Of a stretch of 64,000 bases of DNA, positions 49,282-61,559 are shown one piece after another. Made by a program: the position numbers and the translations under genes. Below the pieces are notes generated by a model. It saw only the letters and a program-made list of their open reading frames with translations, did no database searches and was not told where the DNA came from. Positions within the stretch are counted from its first letter, which is position 1; each line of letters starts with the position of its first letter. This DNA is from Cannabis sativa (taxonomy: Eukaryota > Streptophyta > Magnoliopsida > Rosales > Cannabaceae). Where the stretch lies: the NCBI RefSeq assembly GCF_029168945.1, contig NC_083603.1, positions 7,254,001-7,318,000 on the forward strand, in the 5' to 3' direction.

Positions 49282-51808
49282 CATGGTAATTGATTTGCTT
49301 GCAAGAAATTTGGACTTAAAACGATTTGATTGTTTTTTGGATGGTATCATGTTGCTTTGAGTGTCATATTGATGTTTGAATGTTGTTTGTGAATTCTGGG
49401 AAAAATGGTTACTGTTTTTATTCTGTAATTATTTTTGTTGGATAGTTTGGAAAATTCTAAGCAATTTACTTTTTTACAGAACTCGATTTCGATTTAATTT
49501 GAATTAGTTATGAATTTTTGAAAATTGGAAAAATCGGGGTGACGAGCAACCTCATCACGCGCGCGGAAGGGCTGCTTGCAGCCTCCCTGGGCCGTGATTT
49601 CTCGGCCAATCACCCCAGATCCGCGCGCGGATGGCCATGCACAGCATGCCATCCGTACAATTCATCCAATTTTCCAATTTTTTCGATTTTTCATGCTATT
49701 TCATGGAATTAAATTCCGATTTTTTGTGTAGTTTTGTATGTTGATTTTTGTTTTTCAAATTTCAAATCTAATTATCAGAAATAAATTAATTTTAATTTTT
49801 TAAAAATTAATTTTAGATATTAGTGTAATTTGATTTTGAAAATAGGAAAAAATCAAGTTTTGCTTACCTTTTTCTTATTTCCTTTAAAATTTGATTATTT
49901 TATTTTTTTTAAGGTCAGATATTAATTTTTTTTGGTAACTTGACCTTAATTAAAATAAGATCACAATAATCATGATAATTTTAAAAGAGGAAATAAGGTA
50001 TTTTTGTTAATTTTTTAAATTTTGTTATTTTTTTAATTAAATTAAATTGTAAAACAAGAAAAGGGTATGTATTTACCATTTTCTATTTTATTTTTTAATT
50101 TATTAAATAACATGAAATTTAAAAGGAAAGTTAGCAATTTATTTTGAAATGACAATTAGGTTACCCAAAACCTAATTTTTCAAAATGGTAGGTTTAATTT
50201 AATTTTATTTTTCGAAATAAATGATTAAAATTAAATAAATCCTACATCCAACTATCCAAATCTAACCTTGTTGCAGGAGTATGTGTTTTAGATTATTTGT
50301 AAGTTTTCTAAAACCTATTATTGCTTGATCTAAATTGCCTTGGTTAACTTGATAATAGATCAGATGATCTAGTTTTAACCAAAGGTTCAATTGACGATAG
50401 ATCAAGTAAATAATTTGTAACAGGTAATTTTTACAAACTTCTTTCATCTGTGTATGACTTAGCAACATGATAGGATCCATCCAAATGTGTATGCCTGTGT
50501 GAGCCTATATGTTTAATTTCTATTATAGATACATATAGGTGGTTGTTGCTAAATAAAATATCATAACTGATAGATTTTATTTAGGCTCATTTAGTTGTGA
50601 GCCTATTCAATTAATAACAGTTATTCATTGTAAGGTTAAATTCCTCTCTTTTGGGCCTTGTGTGAGAGTTGGGAGCCTTAGAAGTGGGTGCGACATACTG
50701 CACCCAGCTCCCCTCACATGAACAACCCCAATTGTGAAGGCCCATTTGCCTGATTTGGATAACTGTGATAGGTTAATTATATTAGTTTGACCTAATAAAA
50801 GATTGATTAGCAACATAATTAATTTCATTGTTCCTTGAAATTAATTTAAGAAAAAACATAGTTTGAATAGTCATATTCTAGAAAGCTATATGTATTTTTC
50901 TTGTTTTAATTAAATATGGAATTATAACCATATAAATTCTTTCTGAATCTTAATTTTATAATTTCATTAAATATTCCTATTTAAGTTGAGATTTAGTTAA
51001 ATCTATCAAATCAACTTAGATTTGAATATTTTTGAATTTCCTATTATAAATTAAGTTGAGGAATTTTGGAAATTGGTTATTAAGATTCTTTAGATATTTT
51101 TTAAGTTGATATTTTCTAAATATGGGAACTTGAAATGGAATATCTTCTAAATTAAGTGGTTACTACTTAATTGGTAATATTTAATTAAGTCATTTTTGAA
51201 GAATATTTTAAGTTGGGTATTTAGATTATCTAAACAACTTAAATAAGATATTTTTCAAAATTATTCCATTTTTGAAATTTAATTAAAGTTTTTACTTTAA
51301 TTTGTAATATTTTATTATTGAGATATGGAATATAAATGATTAGACAAAATACATGTTTAAATAATGAGCTTTAATCAAAGAGAAATTCGATCTCCATTGT
51401 TGGTTTTACATAGCTATTGTTTTAGTGAGTAATCATCCCTAATGGAGGAACGTTCATTAGCAAGTTAGCGCCGTTTAATCTCGAAAGATAAGTATTCTTA
51501 TAGGTTTATTTATATGGTTCATGACCACCCTAATGGTGGCGACTATGTAAGACTTATAAGAATACGAAACAATGGTATAAGCTCATAAGATAGAATTGCC
51601 TTGACTCTCGCCTAAACGGGACAACGCTGAATTCCAATCTTGATCGAATAAAAGGTTGCTAGAATGTTTGACATTTTAGATGAATTGACAACTCTATTCA
51701 ATGGATGATGCTTTGACTCTCGCCTAAACGGGACACTGTATCAGTTCGTTGGAAACCTTGGAAAATAAACTATGTTAGATTTAGTATTTTTATAACATAA
51801 GTGATTGT
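49282..51808 (+). other. Non-coding leader of the copia element
   Basis: About 2.5 kb, AT-rich, without a supportable ORF. It has a GC-rich island at 49545-49665 containing the inverted words CGCGCGCGG and CCGCGCGCGG. Two copies of TTGACTCTCGCCTAAACGGG lie near 51602 and 51714. Part of the N-terminal gag may have decayed here. Confidence 0.7.
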
Positions 51809-54800
51809 TTGTTTTCTGAACCTGTGTATGAATTTATAGAACCAAAACCTTACTTCTGTTTATTGATATGTTGTAGTGCCAAAATGAATAACCCTCATCC
51901 CGATCCACTCCTAGTTAGTATCTTTGCAAAAGAACTCAATAGTGTGAAAATGCATCCTGGTAGTTGCATTTACTCGCACCTATTGTTGATGAATCTGAAA
52001 TTCCAAAAGGCAAATCTACTAGGAATTGATTTATCAAAGGAACAATGGGTGAAACTCATACTTTATAGTCTTTCTCAGGAGTATAACAGTTTTGTTCTAT
52101 ATTACTTATTGAACAATCCTAACTCCTCCGACATGGACAAACTCGAGTCTGAGTTGAGGGCCCATGAGCGGGATCTGATTGCAATGAGACCTGCTAGCAT
52201 TGCAAGTTTTAATCAGAGGAAGAAGATTAAGCATGAGGGCTCCAACAAAGCTGCTTCTTCAAGTACAAATGTCAGACATCATGTTCTATGTGCGAATTGT
52301 AATGGAAAGGGACATAAAGAAGAACAATGTCCCAGGCTTCTAGACAATTCAAACGAAGGTGATGCTTTTGTATTTGAATCATGTGTTTTAGAGAACGACA
52401 AATCCTCCTGGATTGTTGATTCTGGATCTACTAACCATGTATGTTCTTCATTACAGCTGCTTGAAACTTGAGAGAATCTTCACCCAGATGAGTTAAAGCT
52501 TAAAGTTGGAAATGGCGAGTTGGTATCAGTTAAAGCAAGAGGAACAGCCCGAATCAAGTTTAATTCTAAGAAGTTTTTACTTTTAGAGAATGTTTTATAT
52601 ATTCCTAATTTTAGTAGAAACTTGATTAGTGTTTCATGTTTACAGACACAATTTTATGTATTGAATTTTTCGAGTTCAAATTGTTCAATTTCTCGTAATG
52701 GATTTCATATATGTGTTGCAAACATGGAACGAGGGCTTTATGTTTTAAGACCTGATACTCAAATATCACTAAATACTGAACTTTTCAATGTAGCTAGACC
52801 TAGAAGCCTTAAGAGAAAAGAGATTGATAATGATGATCAAACTTATCTATGGCATTTACGTTTAGGTCATATAGGCTTTGATAGACTCAATAGGCTAACC
52901 AAAGACGGTCCATTGAAAAATGTCATCTTAGGAGAGCTGCCAGTCTGCGAGTCTTGCCTAGAAGGTAAAATGACCAAACGTTCTTTCTCTGCAAAGGGAG
53001 AGCGTGCCAAAGAATCACTAGGGTTAGTACATTCAGATGTTTGCGGACCACTGAATGTAAAAGCCAGAGGAGGTTATGAGTACTTCGTCACTTTCATTGA
53101 CGATTTCTCTAGATATAGTTTTCTTTACCTAATGCAAAAGAAATCTGAAACGTTTGAAAAGTTTCAGGAATTTCATGCTTTGGCTCAAAACCAATTAGGT
53201 AAAACATTAAAGATCTTGCGAACTGATAGGGGTGGAGAATATATGGATATGCAGTTCAAAGATCATTTAATTGAACTTGGAATTGAATCCCAATATACTG
53301 CCCCTAGCACTCCACAGCAGAATGGAGTTGCAGAAAGAAGAAATCGCACTCTCTTAGAAATTGTTAGGTCTATGCTGAGTTACTCAACTCTGTCTACGTC
53401 CTTCTGGGGATATGCTATTCAAATGGCAAACGACATTTTGAATGTTGTTCCATCTAAAGCAGTCCCTAAGACACCCATCGAACTATGGAATGGTCGCACA
53501 CTTAGTTTGCGCCATTATAGGATTTGGGGGTGCCCTGCTCACGTCTTAAGAAAGAAAGAAAGCAAACTGGAATCGCGAACTGAGGTTTGCATGTTTGTCG
53601 GAAATTCTAAAGAGACTAGGGGTGGACTATTCTATAGTCACAAGGATAACAAAGTGTTTGTCTCTACAAATGCTACTTTCCTTGAAGAGAACTATATGAA
53701 AGACAACAAACCGAAAAGTGAAATTGTATTAGAGGAAATGCTCACAGATACTGTTCCTTCAAATGTACCATCTTCTTCTACTCAAGAAGAGGAACATCCC
53801 ACTCCCTCAGTTGTAGCAACTGAGAAAACTACTACTAAAGCTCCTGTTCAGAAAGTCACCGCTCCTCGTCGTAGTGGGAGGGTTTCAACGAAACCATCTC
53901 GTTATGGCTTGGATGGTGAAATCAATATGGTCGTTGGTGACGGTATTGATGACGACCCATTGACCTATAAAACAGGCAATGGCAAGTCCGCAACGGAAGC
54001 GATGGTCAGCCGGTATGGATTCAGAAATGGATTCCATGAAGAAGAACAAAGTCTGGGAATATGTAGAACCACCTGAAGATTTTCGTCCAATTGGATGTAA
54101 ATGGGTCTACAAGAAGAAAAGAGGTGCTGGAGGCGAAGTCGAAACTTTCAAAGCTAGACTGGTCGCCAAGGGTTATACCCAAAGAGAAGGTGTGGACTAT
54201 GAGGAAACTTTTAGTCCTGTTGCCATGCTCAAATCCATCCGAATTCTTCTCTCCATAGCCGCCGCTTTAGATTATGAAATCTGGCAAATGGATGTCAAGA
54301 CAGCTTTTCTTAATGGGCTTCTTGAAGAAACCATCTATATGGAGCAACCAGAAGGTTATGTTCTTCCTGGGCAGGAGAATAAAGTTTGCAAGTTAAATAG
54401 GTCCATATATGGGCTTAAGCAAGCTTCTCGCTCATGGAACAAAAGGTTTGATAAGATCATCAAGACCTACGGCTTTCATCAGAATGAAGATGAACCTTGT
54501 GTTTACCAACTCAAGGAAAACCAAGTAGTAGTATTCCTGGTCCTTTATGTTGATGACATTTTGATCATTGGAAACAATGTCAAGAAAATGACTCACATCA
54601 AGGAATGGCTTGACACTCAATTCGACATGAAAGACTTGGGTGAGGCACCCTATGTTCGTGGTATTCAGATTGTCAGAAACCGAAAGAACAGATCCCTTGC
54701 TCTCTCTCAAACAGCCTACATTGACAAAGTTCTTGAGAGATTTTCCATGACCAATACCAAAGGGGCGAACATGCCCTCTAGACATGGTATCCGTCTATCT

Positions 54801-55517
54801 AAGGAACAGTGTCCTACTGATCCTCACGAGATAGAAGACATGGCAAAAATTCCTTATGCTTCAGCAGTTGGGAGTCCGATGTATGCTATGCTATGCACTA
54901 GACACGACATCCGCTATGCGGTTGGAATCGTGAGCGGTATCGATCAAATCCGGGAAGGGTACATTGGAACGCGGTTAAGTATATTTTGAAATACTTAAAG
55001 AGTACAAGAGATTATGTATTAGTCTACAAGGGTGGTGCTTTGAATCCCTTAGGCTATACGGACTCGCATTTCCGGGGATGTCTTGAAGACAGAAATCTAC
55101 ATCCGGGATGGTGTTTACTCTTGGGGGTGGAGCGATGGTTTGGAGAAGTGCTAAACAAACCGCAATTTCGGATTCTACCATGGAGGCGAATACATAGGCT
55201 ACAAGCAAGCCTAAAGAGGTTGTCCGGCTTAGGAAGTTCTTCACCGGCCTTGGTGTAGTTCTGGAATGGAAAGGCCTCTAGTCCTGCTTTGTGATAACAC
55301 TGGAGCTATAGCCAACAGTAAGGAACCTCGGAGCCACAAGAGAAGTAAGCACATAGAAAGAAAGTATCATATTATCAGAGAATATGTGGCAAGAGGGGAT
55401 GTACTGGTGGAGAAAGTGGATACGCAGGATAACTTGGATGATCCATTCACCAAAGTCTTGGCAGTAACTTCATTCGAAAAGCACCGTCAGAATTTAGGAT
55501 TAATTGAAATGTACTGA
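51809..55517 (+). pseudogene. copia gag-pol of the full-length element, frameshifted
   Basis: Gag C-terminal half (ends near 52340) with the knuckle CANCNGKGHKEEQC. Protease WIVDSGSTNHVCSS near 52410-52450, followed by a stop at 52469-52471. Integrase: zinc part YLWHLRLGH...CESCLEG, catalytic HSDVCGP, LRTDRGGEY and NGVAERRNRTL (53020-53350). RT: QMDVKTAFLNGLL near 54285 and LYVDDILIIGN near 54545. RNase H tail LCDNTGAIANSKEP near 55285 to the stop at 55515-55517. Frame breaks lie near 52470, 54010 and 54985, and the early RNase H region (54990-55260) is scrambled. N-terminal gag is not seen. Confidence 0.92.
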
Positions 55518-55530
55518 TTTGTTTTATATT

Positions 55531-55546
55531 AGTGCAAGTGGGAGTT
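55531..55546 (+). other. Polypurine tract of the copia element
   Basis: AGTGCAAGTGGGAGTT directly precedes the 3' LTR, the position of the plus-strand priming site; the core is AAGTGGGAG. Confidence 0.75.
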
Positions 55547-57430
55547 TGTTGGGTTTTATGCCCTAAATAAAACTCTGTTTCAATGTAATCCAGATTATTC
55601 TATATCAATAAAGTAACAGAAGTAATTTTTCATTCACTTGTGTATGTTTTGGTTCACTTAATCAATTGTTTGTCTATTTGATTTATAAATTCATCCAAAC
55701 CCCTTTCACATACTTGAACATGTTTATTGTGTTGTCAACACAGTGGAAAATAAACATGACTATGTGAATAAAGTATTCCTAGATTTATCAGAACACTGGG
55801 TTTCACTGATATGACAATCTACAATGAGTTTACTTACATTTGGAGAAATGTTATGTTCTTTCCAGAACATAGGTTAAAGTAAAGCTCAGGTTGGATGCAT
55901 GGAGTATGCATTGGAATGGACCGATATTGAACTTTGAATTAGATTTTGAAACTTACCGTAAAAATCTATTCAATTCAATATCAGAAGTTGATCCTAGATC
56001 ACATGATCTAAATCCTGATATGGTTAGGCTTAATTTCAAGAGTGTTATTCGTGTTCTTTGATTGGTTAGTTAAGCCTAAAACTTTAGTCTGGGCAATACA
56101 TACATTTTGGGAACACGGTAGTGCGATTGAGTGGGAGCGCTAACATAAATATGGAGTCTATAGCTTCTATCTGGCGAATAGTAAGCAAAGGGTGATTTCC
56201 TTCGAGCTTAACCAAACGAGATAAATGATTGAGTACTCATTTCACTTAGTTGAAATATCATTTATACAGGGTTAAGTGTTTTAAGGATAAAATACATTGT
56301 AGGGTGTTACGGTAATCTAAGTCCCTTTACAGTGTAGATCATCCATATAGAGGATCATTGATCACATTAGGATTATAACAATGGATAACTAATAATGTGT
56401 CTATATGGTGGAACATATAGAGCATTCTATATACTGAGAGTGCAATTCTGAGTTCTATGTGTGGATTCAACGAAGAATTAATAAGTCAGTGAATTTAAGT
56501 GGTAAATTCAAGATCTGCTTATTGGAAGCTCGGATATATAGACCCATGGTCCCCTCACTAGTTGAGATGATATTACTTGTAGGACTCATTTAATTGATTT
56601 TAATTAATCAATTAAGAATTCTCAAGATAAACTTGTCAGTTTGAGAATTTAGCACTCATTAAGGGCAAAACAGTAAATAGAGATTTTGAAAGGCATATTT
56701 ATTAATTAGGAAACTTTAATTAGTTTCATTATTAATAAAATAAATGATAATATATTATTTGATAATTATTTTTAATTATTAAGTAATTAGATTTATCATT
56801 AATATGGTTGAACAGTGGAATTGGCAACATTTCACAAAAAGGGAAACTATCAAGTGTAGGAAAAGGAAAGTTGGAAAAGAGGCAAGCCTTGTTTCCACAT
56901 TGCCTAGGCCGGCCCCCTTTACCTTCCTTTTCCCTTGATTTTCTCAGTTAAAAATGTCAATCATAGCCCTTGGTGGTCTTCTATAAATAGAAGGCAAAGG
57001 CTTCAGTTTTTAACATCTCTGAAAAAGCTTTTCACAGCATTATTCTGAAAGAATTTTCTCTCAGAAAATTCTCTCTGAGCCGCCACCCTCTCTCTCTCTC
57101 TATACCTTCACTGTTTCGAAATGTATGAGTGCTAGAGTAGTGCCCACACACATCAAGTAATACCTCAATCATAGTGAGGAAGGCTGTGTAGATTTCAGAG
57201 ACAACAAAGAAGGACTTTCGGGCTCAGATCTTGATTATACTCTGCTACAGAAAGGAATCAAGGGTTAGAGATCTGAGTGGGAGGAGACATATATATTCCG
57301 CTGCAATCACTGTAAGATTTCTGATACTCTTATGTGTTTAATTTCATATCGTTTTAGAAGTTCATATTTAGGTTGTTAAATCAACATACTTGTGAGTAGA
57401 TCTAAGATCCTGGTAAAATAACTTCCAACA
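55547..57430 (+). repeat. 3' LTR of the copia element
   Basis: 1884 bp, colinear with the 5' LTR over its whole length. About ten scattered differences were found by eye, several at CAG/CTG words. Confidence 0.97.
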
Positions 57431-57734
57431 GTATTAGCATGTACGCACTATGCTCGCCATATTACACAACAGAATATTGGAGGAGCTCATATGAAGGGAC
57501 AATTATGCCAATTTGTGACGAAAATGATTGGAAATTGTCCGATGACATACAGAACATGACAGTTGGAGTGCATGTTGAGAAGTCACTAGTAGGGCGACCG
57601 AAAAAGTAAAAGGTTAGAAGAATTAAGTCAAACAAAACTGCTTGTAATGGTGAAAGGGTTGTGGCAAAACGAACTTGTAGCAAGTGTGGTGGCAAGGAGC
57701 ACAATAGAAAATCTTGCGCCTACCGAGATTAAAA

Positions 57735-58605
57735 GTAAATGTTAAATTTAATATTATTATGTGTTTTACTATTATGTATTCTTGGGTATTATTGTTGGAC
57801 TTTATTAAACATTTGTGGCATAAACATGTTTTCATATAGTTCTTACAAATTTTTATATGTAAAATATTTAAAGAAAATCGGGCCTATATCGGATCTATTG
57901 GGTTATACAAATTTTTTTATTAAAAATAAAGTAATTTTAGTAATTTGGTACCCTATGTTTTATTTAAATACAAGTTAGGAACCCTATGTTTTCAATGATA
58001 TTTATTTGACACCTTGTATTTTAAAATCATACATACCTTAAATTTAAATTATTTTGATAAAATTTTATCAATACAATCAAAGTATCTTAAATTTTATAAA
58101 TTTTGAATTCAAATTTAATTATTTGATTACATACAACTTAAATCTGTTTGGTTGAATTAATAACGTTTCATTAATTAATTTTATTTTAAAATATTATGTA
58201 TAATAATAAAATATAAAATAACAATTAAATATTATTAAAAACACAACATACCAAATATATTTTTGACTAATTAAAAATTTTTGTGTCCTGAACTTTGATA
58301 TTTACTAAATCATGTCTTTTGAACTATTTCAGTAATTGTTTATGTACTAAATCATGCTCCCTAAACTTTAAAATATACCAAATCATATCCTTCTAACTTT
58401 GGCATGTGCTAAATCATGATCCTGAACTTTTATTTATGTTAGACTTTTTTACTAAAATTAGACTAAAATCCTGAAATTTAACAATCTCGATAATTATGAT
58501 ATTTTTAATCGGTTTACAAATTTGAAAGAGGTTATTTAATACATATATAAAAGTTTTGGGTGCAAAAATCTACTAAACACAAGGTAATATTTTCCTTTTT
58601 TTTTT
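57735..58605. other. AT-rich DNA after the split transposase, no gene seen
   Basis: It contains two MITE-like texts (TTTGGTACCCTATGTTTTATTT at 57945-57966, and repeated CTAAATCATG phrases at 58300-58430), each resembling one arm of the TIR families in this window. No edges could be set. The ORF at 57739-57978 is chance. Confidence 0.55.
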
Positions 58606-58979
58606 GGGTAAATACTATTTTGGACCCTGTGTTTTGCAAAAGTTACAGATTAGACCCTGTGTTTTGTTAAATGACAAAATGGACCCTGTATTTTCTAAAA
58701 TAGTAAAAATAGGACCCTGAGCTTAATTTTTGACAATTTTTTTTTTTAATACAGCCAACTTGAAGACAATGCTTAATACGAACAGATACAAAAAATGTAA
58801 ACAGTTTTGTCATAGCACTTTTAGATCGGATTATAATTAAACTTTACTTTGATAAAAAATCAATTCAGGGTCCTATTTGTACTATTTTAGAAAATACAGG
58901 GTCCATTTTGTCATTTAACAAAACACAGGGTCCAATTGGTAACTTTTGTAAAACAGAGGGTCCAAAATAGTATTTACCC
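58606..58979. mobile_element. 374-bp MULE-type MITE, copy 2
   Basis: TIR GGGTAAATACTATTTTGGACCC... pairs with ...GGGTCCAAAATAGTATTTACCC. It has the same length and interior as the MITE at 18158-18531, but with GGACCCTG words kept intact on both arms, so it is closer to the family consensus. The flanks are T-runs, which hide the duplication. It ends ~115 bp upstream of the DNL gene start codon. Confidence 0.9.
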
Positions 58980-59093
58980 TATTTTTTTTTTTTTTTTTTT
59001 TTATATTTACAAAGACAAACGAGCCTAGCCCCCTTCCAATCTGTTTCTTATTTCAAAGTTAAAGCCACAGAAGACATTAGAGAACAAACATCC

Positions 59094-60350
59094 ATGGCGG
59101 CAACTACAACTACCTCCCACTTCTATCCACCCTTTCACTCTCCTTCATTTTCCAATACTGACACTCACAGACCCTCTCATTCGAATCTCTGTTCTAACAC
59201 CCACAAACCCTTTTCTGCTTCCAAGATATACCCCTCCATCATTCTCTCCAGGTACACAAACACAATCTCCAAACCCTCTAACAAGCTTTATCTATCCCCT
59301 TTTTCTTTTCTATTATTTGTACTCTAATTCATTCAAAAGTTCAATTCTTTCTTCTTTTTTTAGGTCAAGTACCAAAATTTCAGCACCAAAGTGTGTATAC
59401 AAGTCTTTGGTGGTTTCAGGGCTGGTAAATGGAAACTCTGAAACTCACCCAGAATCTGAATCAACCGTTTCAAACTCGGTATGTGGTAATTAGATACTAT
59501 CAAAGCTCATATTTTGTTGGAATTTCTCTCTCTTTTTTTTAAGTTGGTAACAAAAAGTTTGAGTTTTGTTTACTGAATTATATTGCAGGATGCAACTATT
59601 GACATAAAGTTACCAAGAAGAAGTTTGCTTGTGAAATTTACTTGCAATTTGTGTGGTGAGAGAACACAAAAGCTTGTAAATCGACTAGCCTATGAAAGAG
59701 GACTTATATATGTACAGGTATTGGTTTCTTCTCTATACTATTTGTTATTGTTTGAAGATAACTAAATGTGTTAAATTTCTATCTTTTCTTACTTGTTTTC
59801 TACTCTAAGTATTCTTTTGATTGGTTGTTGTGGTGGGCATCTATAGATGTATATAATAAGATACTTATGGGGCACTGATTGTGTTTGTGCTGCTCATAAA
59901 CCCTTATTTTTGAATATAAATATGGTTTGTGAAGTAAAAATTTTAAAAAAGAAAAGGTGGGTGATAATGATACAATACCTATGAAAATGTTTGTATAGGT
60001 AGTTGATATTATACTTTGAAACAAATGCTTGCATTTGTATAGAAGAGCAGCAAGTTTAAGCTTTAGCCTTTTATAATTGGTATGTAAAATCTTTATGGTC
60101 TTAAGTGAGAGCACTGAGTTAGTTCAGTTAATATGGTGAATTTATATAATTTGAAATGCTGGTGCATTCTATGAATTGGAATGATACCGAAAAAAAGAAA
60201 AGAAATTGTGTTCCTTTTACCTAACTCCGGTGTATTCATCAGTGTGTAGGGTGTCTTCAGTATCACAAGTTAGTCGATAATCTCGGCCTTGTGGTTGAGT
60301 ATGACTTACGAGAGGAAATTAGTGCGGACGAGAACAAAGATGAAGTTTGA
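59094..60350 (+). CDS. DNL-type (Zim17/Hep1-like) zinc-finger protein, probably plastid or mitochondrial
   Basis: Four exons: 59094-59251, 59364-59478, 59589-59717 and 60243-60350, all with GT-AG borders and an open joined frame of 169 aa. Residues 1 to ~52 are rich in Ser/Thr/His/Asn/Pro and poor in acids, like an organellar transit peptide. The zf-DNL domain follows: CNLCGERT (exon 3), RLAYERGLIYVQ, then CVGC and HKLVDNLG (exon 4), i.e. two CXXC pairs and the HxxxDNLG signature. Members of this family keep organellar Hsp70 proteins soluble and functional. The neighbour downstream is convergent, with ~230 bp between stops. The start is the first ATG, giving the transit peptide. Confidence 0.93.
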
Positions 60351-60580
60351 AATTTTGTTATGTTGTTTTGCTAAGTTGGATCATGATTGTAATTCAAACT
60401 CATCTTCATAAATATATTAACCATGAAAGAATTGAAGAAATACAAAAATAAACAAAATCGAAAAAAAAAAAATAACATCACTGTTGAATCATTATTGATG
60501 TCTACTTCTATGAATTTTTCTTTTTATATGTAATGTATATATATCAAACAATCAATTCTTTGTAAACCATTATAAGATTT

Positions 60581-61516
60581 CTAGGCATTGTAGCCTATTG
60601 AAGCCACCAGAACTAGAATAGCTAATCCAGTTCTTATCAACATGTCTGATCTTTCTCCTTGAAGACGCAGCATATTTCCTCCATTCTGAGTTAAGAAAGT
60701 GAAATTTCATTTTAATTGTCTTGACACTTAAAATTTAGCATGTACATAAAAAAAGGTTCTAGTTAAGGACATTACCAGAGTTGGTGAGGGTGCTGGTGCT
60801 GTTTCTTCGTTAGACTCTTCCGCTGTAGGTGGTGCTGGAGGACTGTGGTGATGAACAACAGGTGCTGGTGCGGGTTCAGGTGCATAATGATGATGTCTCT
60901 TATGTTTGTGCCTGTGCCTACTTTTATGTTTGTGGGGAACTGGGGTAGGTGATGGCCCTTCAACTGGAGGTGAAGCTGGCGGTTTGATCTCTGGCGTTGG
61001 GGCTACAGTTGGTGGTGCCTTTGGTGCTAAGAGTGCAGGGGCAGGAGCTGGAACTTCCTTAGCAGGTGCTGGAGCTGGTGCTTTTTTAGCAGGAGCTGGT
61101 GCCTGTGGTGCTTTAGCTGGGGCCGGTGATATCTTTGGTGCTGGCAAAGGAGGTGGCAAGGGTGGTGGTGAAGCCGCTGGAGGTGGTGTAACTGGTGACA
61201 CAACTGGTTGTAGTGGTACCGAAGGTGGTTGTGAAGGAGTAGAAACTGGTGAGACTTTCGGGGGTTGTGGTGGGGGAACTGTTGGGCTCACGGTGGGTGC
61301 TACTTTAGGGGATGGTGAGGCTTTTGGCGTCGCTGCAACAGGCGGTTGTGTTGCTACAACAGGTGGTTTTGTTGTTGCAGCTGGCGATACACTAGGCGTT
61401 GATGGGGTTGTGGTTGGCAAAGCGACGGGTGCAGCTGCTGGGGATTGTGCATTGTTTAGTGCAACGGGAATGGCGAGACAAGCTAAGAACAATGGCCAAA
61501 ACATTGCAGCAGCCAT
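60581..61516 (-). CDS. Lysine-rich classical arabinogalactan protein, GPI-anchored
   Basis: Two exons: 61516-60776 and 60685-60581, with a GT-AG intron; 281 aa. A signal peptide (MAAAMFWPLFLACLAIPVAL, cleavage probably before QSPAAAP) leads into a Pro/Ala/Ser/Thr body full of AP, SP, TP and PPP words, the targets of prolyl hydroxylation and arabinogalactan attachment. A short basic stretch (HKHKSRHRHKHKRHHHY) marks the Lys-rich class (as in Arabidopsis AGP17/18/19). Exon 2 supplies a hydrophobic C-terminus (LIRTGLAILVLVASIGYNA), the GPI-anchor signal. Without splicing the frame would read into the intron and lose that signal. A TATA-like TATATTTA lies ~35-45 bp upstream of the ATG. The protein acts at the plasma membrane and cell wall. 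Confidence 0.93.
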
Positions 61517-61559
61517 TTTTTGGATGTGAGAACTAGTAGGTGGATTCTATGGTTAAATA

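Larger units (their letters stand above)
47390..57430 (+). mobile_element. Full-length Ty1/copia retrotransposon inserted in a MULE transposase
   Basis: 10,041 bp with LTRs at both ends and perfect GTATT duplications (47385-47389 and 57431-57435). Order: 5' LTR, primer binding site, ~2.5-kb non-coding leader, gag, protease, integrase, RT, RNase H, polypurine tract, 3' LTR. Integrase before RT defines copia. The LTRs are nearly identical, so insertion is recent, yet the reading frame is broken in several places. The solo LTR at 12827-14694 belongs to the same family. Confidence 0.96.
46203..57732 (+). pseudogene. Second mudrA-like transposase, split by a 10-kb copia element
   Basis: Coding text occupies 46203-47389 and 57431-57732. 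Part 1 holds the end of the MuDR DNA-binding domain (VAHLIKDKFAND, AWRCREKALH) and the core with CIDGSFLKTRYGG (first Asp), FVLDRNQSI (second Asp) and MMNNWVESFN, then a decayed SWIM region (CPHACDAA). Part 2 resumes with MYALCSPYYTTEYW, VGRPKK and a knuckle CSKCGGKEHNRKSC, and stops at 57730-57732. In-frame stops occur at 46927-46929 and 57607-57609. It is homologous to the transposase of the MULE at 35.5-44.3 kb but clearly diverged from it. Its own ends were not found. Confidence 0.9.

Noticed and set aside
60906..61529. 207-codon Gly/Ala-rich plus-strand ORF
   Set aside because: Antisense shadow of the Pro/Ala-rich AGP gene; Pro codons read backwards give Gly-rich frames.
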